A stretch of DNA of 64,000 nt from Streptomyces fumanus (GCF_014655295.1 NZ_BNBI01000012.1:62001-126000); one strand, 5' to 3'; numbered from the stretch's first letter, positions 33,340 to 41,293 are shown. Numbers and translations: made by a program. The notes: generated by a model from the letters alone, not told the origin.

Positions 33340-33701
33340 CAGGCCACCCCCCGCGCGTGCTCGACGACGGGCGCGCCGCGCCGGGGCAGCAGGATGCCCA
33401 CCAGGTCGATGCGGACCCCGCCCGGCGGGGCGCCGCCGTGGCTCTGGATCCAGCGCTGGGCGAGGTCGCGCAGCCGTTCGGCCTTCGCCGAGGTGACCGC
33501 GGCCATCGGGTGTTCGAACCGGCCGGTCCTGCGGGTCTTGACCTCGCAGACGACCAGGACGTCACCGTCGCGGGCGACGATGTCGATCTCGCCGGACCTT
33601 CCGCAGCGCCAGTTGCGCTCCAGGAGGGTCATTCCGGACTCGGTCAGCCTGCGGGCGGCGAGCGTCTCGCCGTACGTGCCCATCGCGCTTCGTGCGTTCA
33701 T
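33339..33701 (-). CDS. yraN: YraN/UPF0102 predicted nuclease-fold protein
   Basis: A 120-aa UPF0102 protein with a restriction-endonuclease-like core: MGTYGETLAARRL, ERNWRCGRSGEIDIVARDGDVLVVCEVKTRR (the E-I-D and E-V-K catalytic pair) and RWIQSHGG. The motifs suggest a Holliday-junction-resolvase-like nuclease, but activity is not established in the family. ATG 33701 is chosen over the upstream GTG at 33731 because GGAGGTGG lies about 8 nt before it and conservation begins at MNARSAMGTYGE. It is the first gene of the yraN-comM-dprA operon. A 15-bp palindrome lies 57 bp upstream. Confidence 0.93.
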   Translation of the reverse strand: MNARSAMGTYGETLAARRLTESGMTLLERNWRCGRSGEIDIVARDGDVLVVCEVKTRRTGRFEHPMAAVTSAKAERLRDLAQRWIQSHGGAPPGGVRIDLVGILLPRRGAPVVEHARGVA

Positions 33702-33757
33702 GTCGGCACCACCTCCGGCACCGACGATCACGCGGACCGGTCGATCGTGTGGATCTT

Positions 33758-33772
33758 GGTGAGTTACTCACC
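33758..33772. promoter_or_regulatory. Perfect 15-bp palindrome upstream of yraN-comM-dprA
   Basis: GGTGAGT-T-ACTCACC. It is directly followed on the plus strand by GGTTGTGGAAAA, one mismatch from a DnaA box in reverse. It is positioned as an operator for the operon starting at 33701. Confidence 0.45.
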
Positions 33773-33819
33773 GGTTGTGGAAAACTCCGTCACCCACACG
33801 GATCAGCCGGGTCTTCCCG

Positions 33820-34128
33820 TCAGCTCCCGGGAAGTTCCAGATCGCTCTTGTTCAGCTCCTCGATGTTCACGTCCTTGAACGTGAGCACCCGCACCTGCTT
33901 GACGAACCGGGCCGGCCGGTACATGTCCCACACCCACGCGTCCGCCATGGTGACCTCGAAGAACACCTCGCCTTGGACCGAGTGCACCTGCATCTCGTAG
34001 TCGTTGGTGAGATAGAAACGCCGCTCGGTCTCGATCACGTATTTGAACAGACCGACGACATCGCGGTACTCCCGGTAGAGCTTCAGCTCCATCTCGGTCT
34101 CGTACTTCTCGAGGTCCTCGGCGCTCAT
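33820..34128 (-). CDS. DUF2469 family protein
   Basis: A 102-aa acidic protein highly conserved in actinobacteria: MSAEDLEKYETEMELKLYREYRDVVGLFKYVIETERRFYL at the N-terminus and VTMADAWVWDMYRPARFVKQV in the middle. There is no signal peptide or membrane helix. Function is unknown; genes of this family usually lie beside yraN and the Nudix/lepB cluster, as here. ATG 34128 has a GGGGAA about 7 nt upstream. Its invariant length and composition suggest a structural or adaptor role, which is only an inference. Confidence 0.92.
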   Translation of the reverse strand: MSAEDLEKYETEMELKLYREYRDVVGLFKYVIETERRFYLTNDYEMQVHSVQGEVFFEVTMADAWVWDMYRPARFVKQVRVLTFKDVNIEELNKSDLELPGS

Positions 34129-34184
34129 GGCATGTTCCCCTTCAGCCGTGCGATCCCACCATTGTGCGCCAGTCCCGTGAGCCG

Positions 34185-34709
34185 CTAGACGATTTCCGTG
34201 TCAAGGGTCACCGGGCCGGCCGGGGGGCCCTCGTCGAGCAGCTTGCGCAGCAGCTCGGCGAGCCTGGTCGGGTACACCGTCTCATGGGCCCGGGCCAGTT
34301 CCCGGCACGTCCACCAGCGTGCTCCCGCCACGCTGCGCCGCTCCAGCTCGGTCAGCGCGGTCGCGGCCGTCGCGGTCTGGGTGGTCCGGGCCAGGTAGTA
34401 CCACTCGTCCTGGTCCCAGCGGCGGCCGGCGAACGGGAAGGAGCAGCGGCGCCGCCACAGCACCGGCCCCAGGTCGACCTCGGTGATGCCGGTCTCCTCG
34501 GCGAGTTCCCTGAGGGCGGCCTCCTCGCGGGTCTCGTCGCCCTCCACGCCGCCGCCGGGCGTGAACCACCAGTCGTCCGCCGGGTCGTCGGGTTCGTGGC
34601 CGTGCAGCAGCAGAATGCGGTCGTCGGGGTCGAGCAGCACCACCCGGGCGACCTTGCGCAGCCCGCCCTCGTAGGTGTCGCGCTCGGCCTCCGTGGCGTC
34701 AGCGGGCAC
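34185..34709 (-). CDS. Nudix hydrolase
   Basis: A 174-aa MutT-like protein. The Nudix box is complete: GVEGDETREEAALRELAEETGI fits G-x5-E-x7-REUxEE-x-GU (about residues 55-76). It therefore should hydrolyse a nucleoside diphosphate linked to another moiety. DDWWFTPGGG just before and RWWTCRELA after are common in actinobacterial MutT-like proteins. GTG 34709 overlaps the 3' end of sipZ by 11 nt, so it is coupled to it. In S. lividans sipZ is reported to head an operon with a mutT-like gene, which agrees. The substrate is unknown. Confidence 0.92.
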   Translation of the reverse strand: MPADATEAERDTYEGGLRKVARVVLLDPDDRILLLHGHEPDDPADDWWFTPGGGVEGDETREEAALRELAEETGITEVDLGPVLWRRRCSFPFAGRRWDQDEWYYLARTTQTATAATALTELERRSVAGARWWTCRELARAHETVYPTRLAELLRKLLDEGPPAGPVTLDTEIV

Positions 34710-35466
34710 CGGCGGACCCCGTCCGGGCGCGGGAGGCAGCCCGCTTGGCCAGGGGGCCGTAGGCGGCGCCGCCCAGGATCAGCACCACTCCGGCGATCAC
34801 CGTCCAGGTGATCGCGCGCAGCGGGCCCGGCGAGGACAGGGGGCCCAGCTCGGTGAAGCCGGTGGGCCGCTGCAGCATGCCGTCCATCGGCCAGACCACG
34901 GCGTCCACCCGGGCCTCCACCGCGGAGCGCGCCACACTGCCGCCGGCGGCGTCCGTGAGGTGGGCGGTGGAGTCCAGCGAGGTCCGGCGTTCGTCACCGA
35001 GCAGGAACAGGCGCCCCTCCGGGACGGTCACGGTCGGGAAGCCGGCGCTCTGCGCCGACGTGCCCGCCGGGAGGTAGGGCTCGTCGATCTCCTTGCCGTC
35101 GACCTGGAGTTTCCCGTGCTCGCAGCAGGAGACGGTGTCGCCGCCGACCGCGACCACGCGCTTGACCATCGGGGCGTCGGCCCAGGTGCTGTCCCGGAAG
35201 ACGACCACGTCGCCGCGGCGCACGTCGGTGCCGTCGACGCGCTGGGCCAGCACGCGGTCGCCCGTGCCGATCGTCGGCGTCATCGAGTCGGTCGGCACGG
35301 TGTACGGCCGGTACACCACCGCCGCCCAGACGAAGCCGCCGAGGAACAGCACCATGCCCAGCGCGACCGCCAGCCCGGACAGCCGCTGCCCGGCCCGGCC
35401 GGTCGCCGCGGCCGGGCCCGTACGGGCCGTGCCCGGAGCCGTACGCGTCGTACTCTCGCCACCCAT
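34699..35466 (-). CDS. sipZ: Type I signal peptidase (SipZ-like)
   Basis: A 255-aa membrane-anchored signal peptidase I that removes Sec and Tat signal peptides outside the membrane. The N-terminal helix is near 32-51. The catalytic Ser61 lies in VPTDSMTPTI, the general base Lys102 in VKRVVAVGGD, and the box E motif reads LLGDERRTSLDS. There is a second hydrophobic helix near 220-240, giving two anchors. The PTDSM box differs from the usual PSGSM/PSASM. It heads its own short operon with the Nudix gene, separated from sipY by 195 bp. Confidence 0.92.
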   Translation of the reverse strand: MGGESTTRTAPGTARTGPAAATGRAGQRLSGLAVALGMVLFLGGFVWAAVVYRPYTVPTDSMTPTIGTGDRVLAQRVDGTDVRRGDVVVFRDSTWADAPMVKRVVAVGGDTVSCCEHGKLQVDGKEIDEPYLPAGTSAQSAGFPTVTVPEGRLFLLGDERRTSLDSTAHLTDAAGGSVARSAVEARVDAVVWPMDGMLQRPTGFTELGPLSSPGPLRAITWTVIAGVVLILGGAAYGPLAKRAASRARTGSAGAR

Positions 35467-35661
35467 GGGTCCGCACCCTACCGGGCGGTACCCGGCACGG
35501 TCAGCCCCCGCCGGGGTTCACCGGCAGCGGCCGGGGCCGGGCTCCCGGCGCACCGACGGCCTGCCGTGGCGCGCCCGCGCGCCCGGTCCGGCCAGGCGCC
35601 TCCACGCGCCGCGCCGCCGGCCCGGCCGGGCCGGGCGCGCCCGTGCGGGAACGGACCCGCC

Positions 35662-36774
35662 TCAGCGCGCCCGCTGCGCCGCGGCCCGCCTGCGGCGCCA
35701 CAGCACCACGGGCACGGCGCCCGCCAGGGCGAGGCCCTCGGGCGCGGCCGACAGGGCAGCGGCCGCCGAGGACCGGGCGTCCAGGCCCGTCTGGTCGAAG
35801 GTGTCCGGGACCGGCAGGGTGTCCCAGTGGTTGAGGGGCCAGGCGACCACGATGGCGCGGCCGATGACCTCGTCCACCGGGACCATGCCGTGGTTCTTGT
35901 CGCCCTGGTTGTAGCGGGAGTCGCGGCTGTTCTGCCGGTGGTCGCCCATGACCCAGATGTAACCCTCGGGGACCTTGACCTTGAACCGGCCGCCCTGGTC
36001 GTCGTCGCTGCACGGCGTGTTGCCGGGGTAGACGTACGACGACTCCTCCAGCGCCTTGCCGTTGACCTTGAGCGGGCCGGTGCCCTCACACTCGACGGTG
36101 TCGCCGCCGACGCCGATGACCCGCTTGATCAGGTCCTTCTCCTCGGAGGACGGCATCAGGCCGATCCAGCCCAGGAAGGTCTGCAGGGCGTTGGGGTCGG
36201 TGGTGGGCTCGCCCGCCAGCCAGTCGTCGGGGTCGTGGAAGACGACGACCTCGCCGCGGTCGGGCTCGGAGCCGAACCAGGGGGTGAGCTTGTCGACCAG
36301 GACCCGGTCGCCCTCGGTGAGGGTGTTCTGCATCGACGCGGAGGGGATGGAGAACGCCTGCACCAGGAACGTCTTGATGAGCAGGGCGAGCACCAGCGCG
36401 ATGCCGATCAGCAGCGGCAGCTCCTTCCAGAAGGAGCGCTGCTTCTTGGCCGGCCTGGGCGGCGGGGTGTCCTCCGGACCGGCCGTCCCACCGGGTCCGG
36501 GCGCCCCGCCGGAGCCGCCGGGACCGGAGGGGCCGCCGGACCCCGGCGTCCCGCCGCCGTCCGCCGTACCGCCCGGACCCTGTCCGCCGATCCTGTCGCG
36601 CCCGTGGTCGCGCCCGTCGCCGCGCCCGTCCGTCACCGCGCCGTCGCCGGCCGCCGGGGAGTCATTCCCGGTGACCGGAACGCCGTCCGTGGCCGGGGGG
36701 GCCGCTTCCACGGGGCGTCCGCGGTCCTCCTCGCCACCGTGTCCGGACCGTGCGCCAACCGCCACATCCCCCAC
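35662..36774 (-). CDS. sipY: Type I signal peptidase (SipY-like) with long disordered N-terminus
   Basis: A 370-aa signal peptidase I. About 110 residues of Gly/Pro/Asp-rich sequence precede the anchor helix (LPLLIGIALVLALLIKTFLV). Then come Ser147 in IPSASM, Lys217 in IKRVIGVGGD and box E VMGDHRQNSRDS. A C-terminal helix (LALAGAVPVVLW) and an Arg-rich end follow. GTG 36774 has AAGGAG 5 nt upstream, so the long N-terminus is probably real, although it overlaps sipX by 113 nt. It belongs to the sipW-sipX-sipY operon and is presumably one of four partly redundant enzymes. Confidence 0.92.
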   Translation of the reverse strand: MGDVAVGARSGHGGEEDRGRPVEAAPPATDGVPVTGNDSPAAGDGAVTDGRGDGRDHGRDRIGGQGPGGTADGGGTPGSGGPSGPGGSGGAPGPGGTAGPEDTPPPRPAKKQRSFWKELPLLIGIALVLALLIKTFLVQAFSIPSASMQNTLTEGDRVLVDKLTPWFGSEPDRGEVVVFHDPDDWLAGEPTTDPNALQTFLGWIGLMPSSEEKDLIKRVIGVGGDTVECEGTGPLKVNGKALEESSYVYPGNTPCSDDDQGGRFKVKVPEGYIWVMGDHRQNSRDSRYNQGDKNHGMVPVDEVIGRAIVVAWPLNHWDTLPVPDTFDQTGLDARSSAAAALSAAPEGLALAGAVPVVLWRRRRAAAQRAR

Positions 36775-37747
36775 GCCAACTCCTTACTCCGTACCGCTGC
36801 CTGCCCCGTGTCCGACGCAGGCCCACCACTCCCATAACGAGCGGGAGTTCCGCAGGGGTCGGGAGCTGGATCAACTCGTTCGATTCGTCGGGGGCAACCC
36901 TATGCGACGGACCCGCCGCCGCGGTGGGCGCGGAGGCCGCGTCGGAGACGGACGCGTACGTCTTCGGCTCCTCCAGGGTGCTCCAGTGGCCGAGCGGCCA
37001 GACGATCATCCTGGCGCGGCCGACCACCTCGTCCTCGGAAACCGTACCGAAGTCGGTCTCCTGGTGGGCGCGGGAGTCCGCGGAGTTGGCCCGGTGGTCG
37101 CCCATCACCCACAGCCGGCCCTGGGGGACGGTGACGTCGAAGCGCGTGGTGGAGGGGGCGTTGCCGGGGAAGAGGTAGTCCTCCTGGAGGGGGACGCCGT
37201 TGACGGTGACCCGGCCCTGGGCGTCGCAGCACCTGACCCGGTCGCCGCCCACGCCGACGACGCGTTTGATGAGGTCCTGCTCGTCGTCGGAGGGCAGCAG
37301 GCCGATGAAGGTCAGCGCCTCCTTGACCTGCTTGACGACGACGGGGGCGTCCTCGGTGGCGGTCCGCTCGCCCTGGAGCCAGCCGCCGGGGTCGCGGAAG
37401 ACGACGACGTCCCCGCGCGCGGGGCGGGACCCGAACCACGGGGTGAGCTTGTCGACGAGCACCCGGTCGCCGATCCGGATCGTCTGCTCCATGGAGCCGG
37501 ACGGGATCACGAACGCCTGCACCAGGAAGGTCTTCAGCACCAGCGCTATCAGGACGGCGACCCCGACGAGAAGGGGTATCTCCTTGACGGCGCCGCGTCG
37601 GCGGCGCCGTTTGACCTTGCGCTGCAGGCGGCGCCGCTCCGCCCGGGAGCGGCCGCCGGAGGTGCCGCCCGCGCGGCGCGAGCCGGTCGGCAGCAGGTTC
37701 TCGGCGGGGCCGCCGGGCGCCCCGCGCGGCTTGCCGCGGCTACCCAT
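36662..37747 (-). CDS. sipX: Type I signal peptidase (SipX-like), C-terminus overlapping sipY
   Basis: A 361-aa signal peptidase I. A basic N-terminus (Arg/Lys-rich, residues 21-52) precedes the single clear anchor IPLLVGVAVLIALVLKTFLV. Catalytic Ser85 lies in IPSGSM, Lys161 in IKRVVGVGGD, and box E reads VMGDHRANSADS. The last 60 residues, beyond about PLVMGVVGL, are Arg/Gly/Pro-rich and read through the start of sipY in another frame. They may be an unselected extension. ATG 37747 overlaps the sipW stop by 8 nt. Catalytic residues are intact. Confidence 0.92.
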   Translation of the reverse strand: MGSRGKPRGAPGGPAENLLPTGSRRAGGTSGGRSRAERRRLQRKVKRRRRRGAVKEIPLLVGVAVLIALVLKTFLVQAFVIPSGSMEQTIRIGDRVLVDKLTPWFGSRPARGDVVVFRDPGGWLQGERTATEDAPVVVKQVKEALTFIGLLPSDDEQDLIKRVVGVGGDRVRCCDAQGRVTVNGVPLQEDYLFPGNAPSTTRFDVTVPQGRLWVMGDHRANSADSRAHQETDFGTVSEDEVVGRARMIVWPLGHWSTLEEPKTYASVSDAASAPTAAAGPSHRVAPDESNELIQLPTPAELPLVMGVVGLRRTRGRQRYGVRSWRGGCGGWRTVRTRWRGGPRTPRGSGPPGHGRRSGHRE

Positions 37748-38489
37748 CGGCGTCCCCGGTACCGTCCGGCCCATCCGTGCCGCCGGTTCCGGCGGGCACG
37801 CGCGCGTAGGCGCCGGGACGGTCCAGTCCCGACCTGGCGTGGCCGAACGGCCAGACGATCCAGTCGGCGCGGCCGACCACGTCGTCCACCGGGACCATGC
37901 CGCCGCCGGGAGAGCCGAGGTGGTCGCGGGAGTCGCTGGAGTCGCTGCGGTGGTCGCCGAGGACGAACAGCCTTCCGTCGGGCACGACGACGTCGAAGTT
38001 CACCGCGGACGGGCTGTCCCCCGGGTACAGGAACGCGGACTCATCGACCGACCGGCCGTTCACCTGGACGCGCCCCTCCTGGTCGCAGCAGACCACGTGG
38101 TCCCCTCCCACACCGACGACGCGCTTGATGTAGTCGCCCTGCCCGAAGGTCCCCGTGCCGTCGAACACGACGACGTCGCCCCGCTCGGGCCGGGCACCGA
38201 AACGGTACGCCAACTTGTTCACGAGGACGCGGTCGCCGATCCGCAGTCCGCGTTCCATCGATCCGCTGGGGATGCGGAAGGGCTGGAGCACGAACGTGGA
38301 GAGCAGCAGCAGGAAGAGCAGCAGGATCAGCAGGGTGAGGGTGACCCGCCCGCCCGGGACCCACGGGGCGAGCCGGTCCGCCAACGCGGAACGCGACCGT
38401 CCCTCCCGGCGCTCCGGCTCCGAGGGGTCCTCGGGTCCGGAAGGGCGGGAGGAGCGGTCGCGCTCCGTCGGCTGTGTTTCGGTGTCCAT
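37740..38489 (-). CDS. sipW: Type I signal peptidase (SipW-like)
   Basis: A 249-aa signal peptidase I, first of the sipW-X-Y operon. The hydrophilic N-terminus (about 45 residues) leads into the helix LTLLILLLFLLLLSTFVL. Ser77 lies in IPSGSM, Lys122 in IKRVVGVGGD, and box E reads VLGDHRSDSSDS. A Thr/Gly/Asp-rich tail follows without a second helix, unlike SipY and SipZ. ATG 38489 is the start, 46 nt after rplS. A small hairpin between them may attenuate read-through from the ribosomal operon. Naming follows the order known from S. lividans and is by synteny. Confidence 0.92.
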   Translation of the reverse strand: MDTETQPTERDRSSRPSGPEDPSEPERREGRSRSALADRLAPWVPGGRVTLTLLILLLFLLLLSTFVLQPFRIPSGSMERGLRIGDRVLVNKLAYRFGARPERGDVVVFDGTGTFGQGDYIKRVVGVGGDHVVCCDQEGRVQVNGRSVDESAFLYPGDSPSAVNFDVVVPDGRLFVLGDHRSDSSDSRDHLGSPGGGMVPVDDVVGRADWIVWPFGHARSGLDRPGAYARVPAGTGGTDGPDGTGDADG

Positions 38490-38490
38490 C

Positions 38491-38513
38491 GGGGCCAGAT
38501 GCTATCCGGCCCC
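38491..38513 (-). terminator. Small hairpin between rplS and sipW
   Basis: GGGGCC (38491-38496) and GGCCCC (38508-38513) with an 11-nt loop. It immediately precedes the sipW ATG, so it may attenuate transcription or hide the ribosome site. Confidence 0.4.
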
Positions 38514-38535
38514 GGCGAGGACACCGTGAGAACAC

Positions 38536-38886
38536 TCAGTTCTCGCGCTTCTCCTTGATCTTCGCGGCCTTGCCGCGCAGCTCACGGAGGTAGTACAGCT
38601 TGGCGCGGCGGACGTCACCGCGGGTGACGAGCTCGATCTTCTCCACGATCGGGGTGTGCACCGGGAAGGTGCGCTCGACGCCGACGGAGAAGGAGACCTT
38701 GCGGACCGTGAAGGTCTCGCGCACGCCGGAACCCTGGCGGCGGATCACCACGCCCTTGAACTGCTGCACACGGGAGCGGTTGCCCTCGATGACGCGGACG
38801 TGCACGTTGACGGTGTCGCCCGGGCGGAAGGCCGGGATGTCGGTCCGCAGCGACGCGGCGTCGACGGTGTCGAGCAGGTGAGACAT
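38536..38886 (-). CDS. rplS: 50S ribosomal protein L19
   Basis: A 116-aa L19 located at the subunit interface. It shows PAFRPGDTVNVHVRVIEGNRSRVQQFKGVVI, SGVRETFTVRKVSFSVGVERTFPVHTP and RRAKLYYLRELRGKAAKIKE, which cover the whole protein. ATG 38886 (MSHLLDTVD) has GAGGAAAG about 8 nt upstream; an in-frame upstream start would add nine non-conserved residues. It follows trmD by 134 bp, the usual rpsP-rimM-trmD-rplS order. Confidence 0.98.
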   Translation of the reverse strand: MSHLLDTVDAASLRTDIPAFRPGDTVNVHVRVIEGNRSRVQQFKGVVIRRQGSGVRETFTVRKVSFSVGVERTFPVHTPIVEKIELVTRGDVRRAKLYYLRELRGKAAKIKEKREN

Positions 38887-39020
38887 TTCGTCTGCTTTCC
38901 TCGCTGATGCCACAGGTCATCAACGGAAACTAGGTTTTCACGGGTGAGCGTCGTGCGGGTCGGGCGGCGTCGTCTCCCCCTGTGGCAGGGGCGCGCACCG
39001 GACAGGCGCACAACAGCGGC

Positions 39021-39854
39021 CTATTCTTCCACGCCGTCCGCCCTGCGCCAAAATCGGCCGTACGGCTCCCCCGCCGGGTCCGGTTCCCAGCCCAGGATGG
39101 AGAGCATCTCCCGGTCCTTCTTGTCGAACGCCTTGGGGTCGCAGCCCTCGATCAGGTCGGGCCGGTGGGCGGTCGTGCGCCGCAGGGCCTCGTCGCGGCG
39201 CCAGCGGGCGATCTTCCCGTGGTGGCCGCTGAGCAGCACGTCGGGGATGCCGCGCCCGCGCCAGTGCGGGGGCTTGGTGTAGACGGGGCCCTCCAGGAGG
39301 TTGGCCATGGCGCCGGGCGCGAAGGAGTCGTCGCGGTGCGACTCGGCGTTGCCGAGGACGCCGGGCAGCAGCCGGGCCACGGCCTCGGTGACGACCAGGA
39401 CGGCCGCCTCGCCGCCGGCCAGGACGTAGTCGCCGATGGAGACCTCGTAGACGTCCATCCGGGTCGCGTACTCGTCGACGACCCGGCGGTCGATGCCCTC
39501 GTAGCGGGCGGGCGTGAAGATCAGCCAGGGGCGCTCGGAGAGGTGGACGGCGAGCTCCTGGGTGAAGGGCCGGCCGCTGGGCGTGGGCACGATGAGGGCG
39601 GGCGCGCGGGAGCCGGTCTCGTAGCCGTCGGCCAGGACGGTGTCCAGCGCCTCCCCCCAGGGCTCGGTCTTCATGACCATGCCGGGGCCGCCGCCGTAGG
39701 GGGTGTCGTCGACCGTGTTGTGCCGGTCGTGGGTCCAGGAGCGCAGGTCGTGGACGTGCACGTCGAGCTGTCCACGCGCGCGTGCCTTGCCGACCAGGGA
39801 GACGTTCAGCGGTTCCAGGTACTCGGGGAAGATCGTGACGACGTCGAGCCGCAT
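39021..39854 (-). CDS. trmD: tRNA (guanine37-N1)-methyltransferase
   Basis: A 277-aa SPOUT (trefoil-knot) methylase forming m1G37 in tRNAs with G at position 36, which prevents frameshifting. It shows MRLDVVTIFPEYLEPL, DDTPYGGGPGMVMK, EGIDRRVVDEYATRMDVYEVSIGDYVLAGGE (SAM-binding knot) and PHWRGRGIPDVLLSGHHGKIARWRR. Its length is slightly above E. coli TrmD because of the C-terminus. ATG 39854 overlaps the rimM stop (ATGA). All conserved residues appear intact. Confidence 0.98.
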   Translation of the reverse strand: MRLDVVTIFPEYLEPLNVSLVGKARARGQLDVHVHDLRSWTHDRHNTVDDTPYGGGPGMVMKTEPWGEALDTVLADGYETGSRAPALIVPTPSGRPFTQELAVHLSERPWLIFTPARYEGIDRRVVDEYATRMDVYEVSIGDYVLAGGEAAVLVVTEAVARLLPGVLGNAESHRDDSFAPGAMANLLEGPVYTKPPHWRGRGIPDVLLSGHHGKIARWRRDEALRRTTAHRPDLIEGCDPKAFDKKDREMLSILGWEPDPAGEPYGRFWRRADGVEE

Positions 39855-40399
39855 CAGGAGGCGTCCTCCCGGGCGGAGGCGATCTCCGCGCGGTCGTCGA
39901 TCAGTCCCGGCGGCGGGTCGATGACGGCGCGCTGCTCCTCCAGGTCGATCTCGGTGACGATCTCGGCGACGAACGGTACGTAGACCTCGCTGCCGTCGGG
40001 CCGCTCCACCACGAACAGGTCCTGGGTGGGCAGGTGGGAGATCTCGGTGATCCGGCCGACCTCGGTGCCGTCGGCGGTGACCACGTCGAGGTCGATCAAC
40101 TGGTGGTCGTAGTACTCGTCCTCCTCCTCGGGCAGCTCGTCCGGGTCGACCTCGGCGATCAGGAGGGTGTTGCGCAGGGCCTCGGCGCCGGTGCGGTCGT
40201 GGACGCCCTCGAAGCGCAGCAGCAGCCTGCCGCTGTGCACGCGGCCGGCGGCGATGGTGAGCGGCCCGGCGGAGGCGGGGTCCGTGGCCAGGACGGCGCC
40301 CGGGGCGAGCCGCAGCTCCGGTTCGTCGGTGCGGACCTCCACGGTGACCTCGCCCTTGATGCCGTGGGCGCGGCCGATGCGTGCGACTACCAGCTCCAC
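39854..40399 (-). CDS. rimM: 16S rRNA processing protein RimM
   Basis: A 181-aa 30S assembly factor that binds S19. The N-terminal beta-barrel has VVARIGRAHGIKGEVTVEVRTDEP. The C-terminal PRC-barrel has EYYDHQLIDLDVVTADGTEVGRI and LFVVERPDGSEVYVPFVAEIV. GTG 40399 starts the frame. It is separated from khpA by an 84-bp spacer containing a strong hairpin, so rimM-trmD may be expressed at a lower level than rpsP-khpA. Confidence 0.97.
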   Translation of the reverse strand: MELVVARIGRAHGIKGEVTVEVRTDEPELRLAPGAVLATDPASAGPLTIAAGRVHSGRLLLRFEGVHDRTGAEALRNTLLIAEVDPDELPEEEDEYYDHQLIDLDVVTADGTEVGRITEISHLPTQDLFVVERPDGSEVYVPFVAEIVTEIDLEEQRAVIDPPPGLIDDRAEIASAREDAS

Positions 40400-40427
40400 T
40401 GTGTTCGTTCTCCTGTCATACGACTAC

Positions 40428-40462
40428 GGGCCGGGGACGGCCCTGATGGCCTTCCCCGGCCC
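40428..40462 (-). terminator. Hairpin between khpA and rimM (attenuator)
   Basis: A 15-nt arm, GGGCCGGGGACGGCC (40428-40442), pairs with 40448-40462 with one mismatch and a 5-nt loop. It sits inside the rpsP-khpA-rimM-trmD operon and is placed to reduce rimM-trmD transcription. Confidence 0.65.
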
Positions 40463-40483
40463 GAGCCGGTGTGCTGCGAAGCG

Positions 40484-40723
40484 TCAGCGGACGTCGTCCA
40501 CGTCGACCAGGTCGACGCGGACGCCACGGCCGCCGATGGCGCCGACGACGGTGCGCAGCGCGCGGGCGGTACGGCCGTTGCGGCCGATCACCTTGCCGAG
40601 GTCGTCCGGGTGGACCCGGACCTCGAGCACGCGTCCGCGGCGCAGGGTGCGCGAGGCGACCTGCACATCGTCAGGGTTGTCGACGATGCCCTTCACGAGG
40701 TGCTCGAGAGCCTCCTCGAGCAT
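40484..40723 (-). CDS. khpA: KH-domain RNA-binding protein KhpA
   Basis: A 79-aa single KH domain. The GXXG loop is GRNGR in DDLGKVIGRNGRTARALRTVV, preceded by MLEEALEHLVKGIVDNPDDV. KhpA proteins bind RNA, often as dimers or with KhpB (Jag/EloR), and influence cell-wall growth in other Gram-positives; the Streptomyces function is not established as far as I know. ATG 40723 begins 2 nt after the rpsP stop, so it is translated with rpsP. The rpsP-khpA-rimM order is conserved across actinobacteria and firmicutes. Confidence 0.95.
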   Translation of the reverse strand: MLEEALEHLVKGIVDNPDDVQVASRTLRRGRVLEVRVHPDDLGKVIGRNGRTARALRTVVGAIGGRGVRVDLVDVDDVR

Positions 40724-40725
40724 GC

Positions 40726-41145
40726 TCAGGCCCCGGTCGACTCGGACTCGGCAGCGGCCTCGTCCTTCTTGTCGGCCTTCTTCTTCGGGGTGATGGCCTC
40801 GCCCTTGCCCTCGTCGTCGCCGACGAGCGCCTCGAAGGACGGGCGGGCCGTCTTCTCGGCCGGCTGGAGCAGCGGCGCCGGGGCGGGCTCGCCCTTGAAC
40901 TTCTGCCAGTCGCCGGTCTTCTTGAGGATGGCGAGCACGGGCTCGGTCGGCTGCGCGCCGACGCCCAGCCAGTAGGCCACGCGCTCGGAGTCGACCTCCA
41001 TGACCGACGGGTTGTACGTCGGGTGGTACTTGCCGATCTCCTCGATCGCACGGCCGTCACGACGGGTACGGGAGTCGGCGACGACGATGCGGTAGTGAGG
41101 CGAACGGATCTTGCCCAGACGCTTCAGCTTGATCTTGACTGCCAC
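40726..41145 (-). CDS. rpsP: 30S ribosomal protein S16
   Basis: A 139-aa S16. The core (about 1-85) has MAVKIKLKRLGKIRSPHYRIVVADSRTRRDGRAIEEIGKY and the conserved AYWLGVGAQPTEPV. The C-terminal 50 residues are a charged Lys/Glu/Ala-rich extension, usual for actinobacterial S16. GTG 41145 has AGGAGAA about 9 nt upstream. It heads the rpsP-khpA-(rimM-trmD-rplS) cluster; its promoter should lie in 41146-41293. Confidence 0.98.
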   Translation of the reverse strand: MAVKIKLKRLGKIRSPHYRIVVADSRTRRDGRAIEEIGKYHPTYNPSVMEVDSERVAYWLGVGAQPTEPVLAILKKTGDWQKFKGEPAPAPLLQPAEKTARPSFEALVGDDEGKGEAITPKKKADKKDEAAAESESTGA

Positions 41146-41293
41146 GGGAGTGGGTTCTCCTGGATTTGACGTGGTTGGGCACGGCGAGATTGCCGCGTGG
41201 GGTTGCGGTACCCGAGTGCCCGATGGACGCGTCAGCCGGAGGAGAGAGGGGTCCTGTGCGGCTGTCGAGTACAGCTAGCCATTGTGCCATACC

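Noticed and set aside
38977..38991. CCCCT/AGGGG hairpin between trmD and rplS as a terminator
   Set aside because: Only 5 bp and no supporting features; trmD-rplS co-transcription is equally likely.
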